A stretch of DNA of 64,000 bases, from the NCBI GenBank assembly GCA_037178975.1, contig JASJZH010000006.1, positions 8,866,001 through 8,930,000 on the forward strand, in the 5' to 3' direction. A model generated the notes under the pieces. That model saw nothing but the letters and a program-made list of their open reading frames with translations. It had not been told where the DNA came from and ran no database searches. Positions 49,101-58,699 of this stretch are shown here, in pieces. Numbering within the stretch: position 1 is the stretch's first letter; each line of letters starts with the position of its first letter. The position numbers were made by a program, and so were the translations under genes. The stretch is from Oscheius tipulae (Eukaryota; Nematoda; Chromadorea; Rhabditida; Rhabditidae).

Positions 49101-50681
49101 CTGTCCCAGCGAAACGTTATCTGACGAGCTGATATTTATGACTGGAGTCAATCTCTGGGGGACAATGTCCTCCCCCCGAATACACGCCTCATCAGATTCA
49201 AGGACACTGCGAGAGCAGTTGCACCCCCGGAAGTCACTAATATAGTTCTTAGCCTACCTGTGCAGTTGTAGCCATCTCCTTGGAAGCCTTCCTTGCACTT
49301 GCACATCCCGTTGTCACAAGTCGCATCGGGAGAGCAGTCCTTGCAATCCATCGTTGATCTACCTGAACTCGGATTGTGGTCATTGTACCAAAGAGGTACC
49401 CAATCCAACATAAGTACAATGCTTTCCGTTCCCTCGGTAAGAAGCCATGCATTCACAGTCATAAGAACCGACTGTATTCGTACACCAAGCATTTTTGTCG
49501 CAAACAGCTGTATAGCCACGACACTCGTCTATGTCTGAAATCTCTTGTGAGAAATCCACAAAGAGGAACTAACCAATACAGTTTCCGAGCTTATCACTCT
49601 CGTAGCCGACTCTACATTCACAGGTGTAGTTGAACTTGGAATGGGCCTTGCAGAAACTGGTACGAAGATCACACTGGTCACAGGCTGAAATACAGAATCT
49701 GTGTGATAGAACTGAAGTAGAGGCAATGTACGAGTCAGTGTTGTGTCAATTTACTGTGACAAAAATGGTCAGAAACAGAGGGGAACAGGCTGACAAAAAC
49801 ATGATTTGTAATAGTGAAGTAGACGAGTATAAGATAAGAAGTAGACTGATGGATGAGAACCAAAGACATGTATACAGAAAAGCTTCGGATATCTGAGTCA
49901 TAATCAGGACTAGTCATTGCTATACAGACAGGTTACTGAAGAATTTCTTAATGGTTTTGCAACTCTTCCAACAATTTAGAACAGAATGCACTGGTTATAG
50001 GCGTGTCTAAAAACACCAGAGAGCAGTATATCCAAAGTGTCTGTGTAATAAAACGTACCGATTTGAGGTGATAGCTTCTCAGCACAGACTTTCCTACACA
50101 TATGGAGACTGTAAAACTTGTTGTCATTGCCGCCACAGCCATAGTAAAAGAACTTAACCCAGGAGTTTCTCTTTATTTTACAACTACCTTTTCACATTCT
50201 CCTGAATCCGAGTTGAAGTGCCACCACCACTGTCCCTTCCTCTCGTCTCCACAATGGCCCTGGTCGACATCAAGCAGACACAAATCTGGAAACAACAGCT
50301 GCAAACATCAAACTAACGCTACCGGGTACTGCTACAGGATTGAAGAGCTTGTATCTGCATTGCTTCACACATTCCTGTTTGTTGTTAAAGTTGTTCTTGT
50401 TGCCGAGACAGCCACCGTAATGAAATTCTTTGCATGTTTGGTCAGCATTGTCCCAGAACCACCGAGTCTAACTTAACCGATCAAAAGAATTACTTGTCTG
50501 CATACCGTGTAATATTGACATGGTCCGGGATCAACTTGTTCCTCACATCGGTCTTCGGGATCTAAACAAAGATTTCTCCACGGATTAAACTGAAAACACT
50601 TCTAACAAAAACGGGCTCATCCTTAGCGGCAGAATAAAGAGCAAAAAGCAGAATTAGAAGCGACGTCCGGCAGGGATGCAT
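46106..50681 (-). CDS. Secreted Kunitz/EGF-repeat protein with probable GPI anchor
   Basis: Twenty-one exons join to 810 aa. Plus coordinates: 50600-50681, 50506-50561, 50323-50467, 50188-50285, 50059-50152, 49574-49684, 49400-49534, 49258-49362, 48944-49075, 48815-48908, 48664-48773, 47896-48046, 47449-47540, 47311-47402, 47153-47258, 47052-47114, 46873-47022, 46708-46833, 46558-46671, 46371-46520 and 46106-46332. In order: a signal peptide (TSLLILLFALYSAA), two Kunitz domains (FWDNADQTCKEFHYGGCLGN; FFYYGCGGNDNKFYSLHMC), four EGF-like domains including calcium-binding types (DIDECRGYTAVC; DVNECLKIPHVC), three more Kunitz-like domains (CMQFWYDGCKGKS; CRSDSRNMF; CVPFWYDGCRGDS), three EGF domains, a Lys/Glu/Ala-rich stalk and a C-terminal hydrophobic end (IPLVLLLSALL). 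That end fits GPI attachment. The 29-nt intron 47023-47051 is the weakest junction. Confidence 0.85.
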
Positions 50682-50947
50682 CTTGAGAATGACTGTGCTT
50701 GAGAATGCATGAGAAGTTGGCACATCTCCACCCCACCAACGAATGAATAACCGATCGCAAAAGACTCGTTCCCGTGAAAGGATATCCATTCTTGGTAAGA
50801 TGAGACGAAAAGAGCAGAAAACAATGTTTATTACTGAAATAGGGTAAAGCCTAAAAGATATGGTAGCTATGGAATGTTGGGTACCGGATACAAAGAGTGA
50901 GGAAAGCTTACAAGCAATACAATATCTATACAGGAATCTGATAAAAT
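50682..50947 (-). promoter_or_regulatory. Short intergenic gap between ENOPH1 and Kunitz/EGF gene
   Basis: Both genes are on the minus strand, 266 bp apart. A minus-strand AATAAA at 50827-50832 lies 116 bp after the ENOPH1 stop, and a cacag acceptor lies 11 nt before the Kunitz/EGF start, so this could be a second operon-type junction. Confidence 0.4.
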
Positions 50948-52259
50948 CTAGAGAGAATTCAAATCCGGAATAACTGTGAAATCTTTCTGGGCGGCGTCAC
51001 TGAGCTTGGCAGAGTTGTCAGATCTAGCCAGAAGGTTCACCTGCATGCCAGCTTCTTTAGCAGCTCGGGCTTCTGGAAACAAAATAATTTTGGGGTATAT
51101 AGGAAGAATCTTACCTTCTTCAATGTCGGTCAAGAACAAGATAGCACTAGGACTTCCACCGATGGAAGCCGCAATCTTTCTGTAACTCTCGGCTTCTTGT
51201 TTGTGTCCAGTTGTTGTGTCGTAGTAGCCACTTAGATACTGAAAAGAGCTGGTCATTAGGAGCACTGAAGATGAGGCAGGCTTTAAGAAGTATATGACCG
51301 CTGAGGCCGCAGTCTCCCTGCGTCATAGTTGTTAAATTGATTGCAAAAGTTAGTAGGGAGAGACGAATTGTAGTATGAAGCACTGGCAAATGAACTTCAA
51401 AAATTTGGATCAGCCTCTCTTGATAAAGATTTCTACAATATTATGTGGCTCCAATACGGCCAGAAGCTTTCTATAATCGAAGCACACATAAACCGAAAAA
51501 GAACAATGGAAAACACTCTTGCTTTAGTCAAGTCTCCGTCAGCAGAGTGCTGAAACAGTAGTTGTTGAGCCTTGACTGAACCCGAAGAGTATATGTATAT
51601 CTTTTTCCCCTCCTTGGTGATTTTCTCCCAGTAGGGAGAAACTTCGGGATAGACACTGAAAACAAGTTGTTTAAGCTCAGGGAAAAAGCACTCACTGTCC
51701 CTTAATTTCTCCAGCCTTGTACGCCTCTTCCCACATGAGTCCTTGTAGATTCTTCAGAGCTGTCAGCTAAATGAACATTTATTATTTAGCCCCTTAAAGT
51801 TCAGTCATTACTCAATCTACGTAACGACATGACCATTAACATCCGGACATGAGGGTCGTATTAATAGGTCCTCATGTGAATAGATTATCGAGGAAGGTAC
51901 GAACCTTTTTGTCGTTGTCAATCCAATAACGGACATGTTTACTTATGTCCTCGACGAGCTGGTCAGGACGGACGAATCTGAAGTTTTTGAATGAACAAAG
52001 AAATTGCAAGGTATTACGTGATGTTGTTGTCCTTTTCGGACTCTTCAGCAGCAGTCTCGACCAACTGATGGATGATCTCCCGAACGTCTTTACGATCAAG
52101 GTTCTGGCTCAAAAAATCAGAGACTTTTTGGTGGGCATAGGGAAAAAGCTCGTCCTGGGAGATTTTATGAACAAAATGGAGAGACAGACTTACTTTTACA
52201 AAAGATATTGAAGTTACAGTTCCTTCAATGTCACAAAGTAGAATTTTATACCCGGACAT
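50948..52259 (-). CDS. ENOPH1: Enolase-phosphatase E1 (methionine salvage)
   Basis: This HAD-superfamily enzyme converts 2,3-diketo-5-methylthiopentyl-1-phosphate to the acireductone in the methionine salvage pathway. Exons in plus coordinates: 52194-52259, 52018-52154, 51905-51977, 51696-51766, 51523-51655, 51115-51238 and 50948-51072; 242 aa. The HAD motif I nucleophile loop reads [14 protein letters not shown], followed by [13 protein letters not shown]. Motif II is [16 protein letters not shown], then [20 protein letters not shown], and the acidic motif [14 protein letters not shown]. The intron 51239-51522 has a GC donor (actaaa|gcaag), needed to keep the frame. I chose the ATG at 52259 because it lies 5 nt after an attag acceptor and matches the family start. 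An in-frame ATG at 52322 exists. Confidence 0.92.
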
Positions 52260-52903
52260 CAGTTCTAATGTAAGGTCAAAGCCAAAGTCAGAAAAGCCGA
52301 TTCCAAAGCGCAGCTGCAGCACAGATTAGCTGGTTGGATGAGACAATCGCGTTAGGACACGGAAGCTTCGAGAGACTGGCCTTGCCAAGACATTGTGTGT
52401 TATGAAATAGCCAAAATGCTGACGGTAAACATAAACAATTCTTTGTTCGGTGTGTGGGATAAACGTTTCGAGATCAGTTCCGGGCCAGTAACTAACGTCT
52501 GGCTCTTTTTTGCTGTAAACCGAAGCTTCCGGCACCTGTCAGTCAGAAAAAGTACTTCAATTTAGTCAAGAGCTTATGAATACTATGTATATATGAATCA
52601 AATGATTTCAAGCAGCCAGGCAGTTGGAAACGGGCAAGCTGGAGCACGAAAAGCGCCAACGCGGAACGGTTCTGACCGTCACAAGCAAAGCTAAAATTGG
52701 AAAATTGTGCTTGGAAAAGGCAGTTCAGCCAAAAATCCGTCCAGGGAAGAAAGCCCTAAGAAGAAAGTAAACGACGTAAAATAACAGTTCTTTAGAAAAT
52801 GGACAATCAACACAAAGCTTTCATTCATCTGCAGGATATGGGGCCTAGGTCGGTGGTGTTGGTACGGGTAGCATGGAACAGCATCGTACAGGAGCTATTG
52901 GAT

Positions 52904-53231
52904 TTATCCAAAGCGGAGAGGACGAGGACCAAGACCTCTCTTGATTGATCTAAATATATATATATATTACACAAATTTTATGGACTGCTCTGTACCCGTG
53001 ATCAGCTCCATAATACAGCTCCTGAAGATCGTCATTGTTGAACCTTGACAGATATTTGTTCACTGAAAATTATGGCAATTGTAAGGTATCCAATAGTTTG
53101 TAACAGCATATATCCTGAAATTACAGAACAAACTCACGGATCCTGAATGCAGCTTCCGTGTCGGAAACGGGTACCGCAAGAGCGCAAGCCACGAGGCAGG
53201 CGAAGAAGAGCAAAACTGATGTGGCGCGCAT
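52904..53231 (-). CDS. flp-21: FMRFamide-like neuropeptide precursor FLP-21
   Basis: Three exons (53138-53231, 52996-53062, 52904-52949) encode 68 aa. Residues 1-19 are a signal peptide (MRATSVLLFFACLVACALA). A spacer follows (EAAFRILNKYLSRF and LQELYYGADHG), then the dibasic site KR at 57-58, then GLGPRPLRF and a terminal glycine as amide donor, then TAA. The mature peptide GLGPRPLRF-amide is identical to C. elegans FLP-21, a ligand of the neuropeptide Y-type receptor NPR-1. There is one copy, as in known flp-21 precursors. The splice junction choice at exon 2/3 is supported by this result: another donor 3 bases away in phase terms gives no peptide. The start is one base after a tttgcag acceptor. 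The second intron holds a short (AT)n run. Confidence 0.93.
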
Positions 53232-54642
53232 GCTGCAAAATGAGGAATAAGTACGCTAGGACTAAGGCTTATATACGCGCCTCCCTCAGTGAAAAAGACC
53301 ATCTATCAACGCCTACCGTATATCGACACGCGACGACGACTTTACTCAATAGACTCGTATTAATTATGAGAACGATTGGGGACAGGAAATCAACACACAT
53401 ATGCACGGACGGCATTTGAAACAAAATGGACAAAAATACGTCAGTGGGCTCGAAGAGTTGAGTGTAGGTGGTCAAGCCACAAAGGAGACTGACAACAACG
53501 GCTACTGCCTAATGCAGTTTCTCTTTTAAAAACGGGGAGAAATCAGTAGCGTGTGGGGGCGGAGATTTTTGAGGCACGCTTTTCCACAAAAAATGATGAA
53601 GGTTCCGATCATTAGGGCATTCAAGGAGGTACTTAACCAGCAACTCGAGCAACCTTAATCAGAGAGGCGAGATTGGAGAACAGGAGCAGAAAACTAAGCA
53701 GTTAATTTCACTGGCTGACGCAGGAAGAAGACACACTAAGATTCTGGTGGGAGTCAAGTGTTTATTGTCAGGACAGAACATGGTTTATTGTCTGACATAA
53801 GCCTTTCGGAAGAAGACAAAGATCTGAGAATTTGAAGTGAACTTTCAACAATTCTTGCTAAACAATGGTCAGCTGTTTAATTTTTGTTATACTTCTTATA
53901 TACATAGTAACGTCAGAGAAGATAAAGTTGTGAGGTTTGTGGACAAAAACTTCGCTGAATTGAAGACTGAATCACCAGTTCGTATCCAGTTTACTTCAAT
54001 CTGTGGCCCTGGAATCATTCAACAGATCTAGTGGCTTATCACTAGTGTTAATAATATTAGGAAGAGAAGAGTTCTTCTGTTCGATAGTTCGGTAGACTAG
54101 GTTTTAGGATATAGGTTAACAAACAAAGCATTTCAAATGCACCAGCTGGAACAGAACAAGTTGACAGGAAGAATAATGGTTGACGTAGGGTTGAACTTGA
54201 CAAAGGGACCTAGACAAGATAGCTGGGTTAGTTTGACAAGAATAATGTGACAGAGTTAAACTGTCTGATAGATAGATCTCCAAACAGACTCCGGGCCTTT
54301 CCCAGAGATAGTTTGAAAACAGTTCTGTTGTCGTACTCCGATTAATGATGTCAACTCAATGTTATGAAGACACACTTAAGCCAGCTACCCAAAATTATTT
54401 TCAGGAAGGAACAAACACTCAAATGAGTGGAGCAGACATCGCAACCTTCAGATAACTGAATAAAGACGGTTATACGACCTGGTACCTAAAGGGTTCATTT
54501 AGGTAATGGGTTCGTAAAAAATGTTCCAAGAACCGATCATAATGCACCACCCTCACTTCTACTTGTTAACATAATCGCCTAGTATGACGAGAGTTAGTTT
54601 GCTGCGTTCGCAGAAGAAAGTCGCTTCCTTCCGCGTCTCTAA
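53232..54642 (+). other. Intergenic, nothing recognised
   Basis: No coding exon is supported. The sequence from about 54050 to 54300 is rich in short gacaa/acag/tagat words but shows no clear repeat unit. Confidence 0.35.
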
Positions 54643-55047
54643 TTGAAGACAGTAGACTACTCTCGCCCATCAGTAGCCTGGACAACCTGGTGGCGCTACA
54701 TGTCCGAATTGCTCCGTCTAAGGATCGGATCGCTGAATTGCCGAACGCTACAAACAGACGCCCGTCTTGCTGAGCTGAACGATGCTCTACACGACGTCGA
54801 CTTTGATGTGATTGCTCTAAGCGAGGTCAAAAGAAGAGGACGAGGAAGCCAAATCGTGCAATCGACAGGACATCTGCTGCTACATGACGGTCAGACCGCA
54901 TTCATCGTGAACAGAAGAGGGTCTTCATGCGACGATTTTGCAACAAGATGTGGCGAGAACTGGGTACAGATGGCTAAGGTGGATCCCGACAACTTCAGAC
55001 AGCAAAATGCGACATATCGAAATGATATGATAATCGTAAATAAATAA
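54643..55047 (+). mobile_element. LINE endonuclease-domain fragment
   Basis: A 134-codon open frame encodes the start of an exonuclease/endonuclease/phosphatase domain as found in non-LTR retrotransposons: LRIGSLNCRTLQTDARLAEL with the metal-site Asn, then DFDVIALSEVKRRGRG with the catalytic Glu position, then LLLHDGQTAFIVNRRG. The remainder of the endonuclease and the reverse transcriptase are missing. The frame ends in a (TAAA)n tract at 55037-55053, like the 3' tail of some LINEs, which would imply an internally deleted copy. Confidence 0.65.
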
Positions 55048-55465
55048 ATAAAATGACGAGAACGGAAGTAATAAGTTGCAGAATTTTTGTTAGACCAGGG
55101 TCCTATGAACGACCTAATCTGCAATACAAAGACTACATGTTTTTGCATAGGTGAAGACAAGTGCATCTTGTAGAAGCCGGAAAACTAAGTTGACTAGCCA
55201 AAACGACTGTCTGTTATGTTGACAATGAGGAGCTTCTGACTAAGCCGAGGACTTTGGTTTTTGTCATGTTCCAGTAAGATCATAATAGAAGTAAGCAAGA
55301 ACTTTTTGTTAGTCCCTATTTCGCACCGTCTCAAAAAAAAACCAGTGCAGACTTTTTTTTTACTAGGGTGATCTATTTGAAATTAAGGCTGTGAATAGGA
55401 AATTTACTATTACTGACTAATTCTCAGGTACAACAAAACACTTTCCAGCATTTTGATATTTTGCA

Positions 55466-55496
55466 AAGTTGTAGCGCAGATCAAGAGCTACAACTT
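55466..55496 (+). repeat. Hairpin repeat, second complete copy
   Basis: aagttgtagc (55466-55475) and its exact reverse complement gctacaactt (55487-55496) flank an 11-base loop. Related single arms lie nearby at 55643 (aaactttgcagagcatcg) and 56513 (gcaaagttgtag), both next to a gatgctctgc/gcagagcatc-type sequence. Confidence 0.7.
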
Positions 55497-55824
55497 CACA
55501 AAACATCGAAAACCTGGAAAATGCAATTCTGGGCGTCAAAATTTTGATATTTGTTTCGCCTTGTTTTGTCGTAAAAAGGCAAGTGTTCTTTGAAGACTTG
55601 CTCCAAAACTATGTTATGCAAGGTTAGTTTTTAATCTGCTCTAAAACTTTGCAGAGCATCGAAAAATGCATTGGTCTACCCGAAAAATCAGTCTGAGATT
55701 GCTGGCTTCCAGTTAGGGTGAACTCCCAGCAGCTTAGAACTTAGCTGCTCTACTAAGTACAAAAAGTGGCAAAGTGGTTGAAACTTATTGTAAATTATAG
55801 ATTGAAAAAAGCATCATTTATTGA

Positions 55825-56117
55825 TTACGTTTCCTTAGACCACCAGGTTTCTCTGTCTTCCAGCACTCGGCTTTCCCCGCAATGATCTCCTCCAAGAAGA
55901 GGCAGAAGAACGGCATCGTCCTCAGCAGCGGGGGCAATGGAGAGACCATTCGAAGGAGTGTACCTGCAATGGGCTTGTAGATGCGGAGAGACGTGGGTGC
56001 CCTGCTTCTGCAGAAAGTCGATGTCGGTCTCTCGGTTGACGTAGAACTGCTTTTGATGTGACCCGAAGTAGACGTACTTGCCGTACTTGCCGGCGACCTT
56101 GGCGTTGGCGGTTGACC
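55825..56117 (-). CDS. GC-rich terminal exon of an unrecognised gene
   Basis: An open frame of 97 codons ends in TAA (55825-55827) with AATAAA a few bases later on the same strand. It reads AKVAGKYGKYVYFG, then FYVNRETDIDFLQKQGTHVS, then LSIAPAAEDDAVLLPLLGGD. It is visibly richer in G+C than its surroundings. Upstream on the same strand, 56138-56290 also reads open (EEGGHAFVVFGGVTGDASFA), but a stop codon lies between the two parts unless a splice is missed. The product is not recognised; a real gene, a retrocopy or transferred DNA are all possible. Confidence 0.35.
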
Positions 56118-56344
56118 CTGCTAATTGCCTGTATCTGCTAAAGCAAAACTTGCATCTCCAGTAACTCCGCCGAAGACAACGAAAGCATGTCCGCCTTCCT
56201 CCTCGCTATCCACAGAGCAGCAGGATTGGCTGCTTTTCCAAACGGCTTTCGGTGTGGAGGAAGATGACAGACCGCTCGGCCCACTGTTCTTCCCTCGTCG
56301 TCAGTAGAGCCCACTTTCTTTAAGAATAAGAAGTCAAAATACAT

Positions 56345-58699
56345 GTTTTACTGAATTGGGAAAGGGAGAAGGGTAGAATTAAAAGCTCTGCGTAGCATTG
56401 ACAACAAGTAGCTTAAACAACAGTGAGCTGTGAATTGGAAATCTGCGAATTCTGACTAGGTTTTCGGGTAGATCAAAGCTGTTTTTAGCTTTACGATGCT
56501 CTGCAAAGTTGTAGAGCCGATCAAGGGCTAAAGCTTTTTTAGCGATTGCAGTAAGTCTTCAACGTGAATAACGTCTGACCTTCGGCGTTGATCACTCATA
56601 TTCCAGGTAAGTTTGACAAGATCCGAAAACCATAAATTGTGATTCATAGTCATGTTCAACGTTTGGCTAATCCACACCAAAGTAAGTGCTCACTCGTGTC
56701 CTAAGAAGTTATGAGCTTTCAAGGAATCGGTCTCCTTTGACAGGCACTTATTCAAATTTCCGTTCGTATCCGTCTGGTCTTTTTTAGATTTTAATTTCCA
56801 TGGAAATTACACACGTCCGGTCTTTAGTTTGCCATATTTCCATGGAAATTGTATTCGACTAGTCACCCTCTACTCTTCCTATCTCGTGCTTTTGAAAAGG
56901 TCAGCCATACAGAGAGAGCATCATTTCCCTCAATTCTGCACCTAGCAAAAGGTCTCATTAGCTCATCTCAGAGAGCGTGATACCTTCAGTTGTGGCTTAT
57001 AACGATTGGTTTTCTTTCCTAGAATCTTTCACAACATGTTTACATAGCCTTTTGTTTGTTTTAAGTCCACAACTATCGTTTAACATTTTGTTGTACTTCT
57101 CGTAGCACGTGCGCTTTCACCACCTATGCCCCCGTTTCTCGTGATACTATGGGGTAGCTTTTACATTTTTCCTCCTTCCACAACCTGAAACTTTTTCATT
57201 GTTTTCGAAGCAAAGTCATGCAATAGCGTGATAACTCCTACCCTGCAGCCTACAAAAAACAGCTCTAATGTGCTAGAGACATAAGTGTAACTAAAGGTGG
57301 TCGGCCTAATGACCCATGCGGGAGGCACATAACGTTCACAGCGCTGCGTCTACTAGTTCGTTGTGCAATTTCGATTTTTTCACTTCTGCTAACTGTTGAC
57401 GCTTGTTTTTCCACTTTCTGGTCATTGATAGCAGACGCTCTGCACTAGAGAGAGTGCTATCTGCCTAGTGCTTTGGGGAGCATCTGCCATGTGTGTGTCC
57501 GACGATCATTTTCAATTCTTCACCTCAACTCTCTCTCCTCCCCCCAATAATGCAACCACATTACCTAGTGCTTGGTGTCTCTTCGATGATACTTTGATTT
57601 ATTGGTCTCTCAGCGTGTTCAAGAGTTTTGCACCGCGAGAGCATTGTTGTTTCCCCTCGCAACAATTTTCCTATGACCCTTTACGAGTCATTCCTATCGA
57701 TTTCGGTCTCCGAGGAGGTAGCGTGCGTTCCTTTCACAATCCCAGGACTTTCTGGCTCTTTGGATACAAAACTGAACGATTTTTGCATCATGTTGACTGA
57801 ATTTCCCCCAAAACTTCTTTCTATCATGGCTCCCACCTTTTTCACTCTTGAAAACCACCTAAAATAGTATTTGTTACTTGGGATCCCTCCTGAAAATAAT
57901 TTTTTAATTTTTCTCGCAACGCTACGCACCAAATTACGGCCATCACGTGAGCGCGCGATTCAAAATGACATCACGGGATAGCCTGAAAGGTACCCGCGGT
58001 GGAACTTTCATATATATTTGAAATGCTCAAAAATCATCGATCTGCGGCCCCTCAGATTGATAATAATTAAGATTGTTTTTCCCAAGTGGACCATCGATTG
58101 ACCCGCGTTCTGCTTCGAATCGGGGTCATTCGAACACAAATACACACGCCTGCTCTCTCCTGTTTGAAAAGATTTTTATAGTAAAGTACTTTTCAATGTT
58201 TCTATCTGTTTCCGCCATCCTTTCATTGAAAAAAACGATTTTGGATTTCAAACTCTGACCTCTCCTATGTCTTTCATAGCCACGACCTATCACCTGCTTT
58301 TAAAATTCGATTTGTCCGCTTTTGGCAGTTTTTTGACTTGTTGATTGTCTCCGGTTATATGAAAAACTTAAACTAGGAGTTTTCTCTTTTTGTTTTTGAC
58401 ATTTGCTGGCCATTTCACAATTTCGAAAGCATTTCTACGCGCTCTTTTTTCTCGTTCGATCCTTGGCGACTTGCTGTCACTATTGCTGGTTCAGTAACAC
58501 GTCTCCCAATAACCGTTCCCTCTCTTTTTCTTCATCAAAATCAATATTTCTTTCAGATTTGGGACTAACCTCGTGCGGGTCGTGTGCGAGAGTGTGAGAG
58601 CGATTTTTCTTCTACTTTTGAGAGCGAGTGCGTCAGTGTTTCTTCTTTTCTAGGTAGATTCCCGGTTCATTTATACCATTTCGGTCGTTTTCAGTAAAA
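56345..58699 (+). other. Upstream region of exportin-1, no recognised gene
   Basis: Pyrimidine-rich, low-coding sequence; the open frames near 57.5-57.8 kb and 58.4 kb contain no recognisable protein. A gttttcag acceptor ends at 58694, 5 nt before the XPO1 start codon. Confidence 0.4.

Noticed and set aside
57468-57932. Gene upstream of exportin-1 on either strand
   Set aside because: Overlapping open frames on both strands have no recognisable content and lie in pyrimidine-rich sequence.
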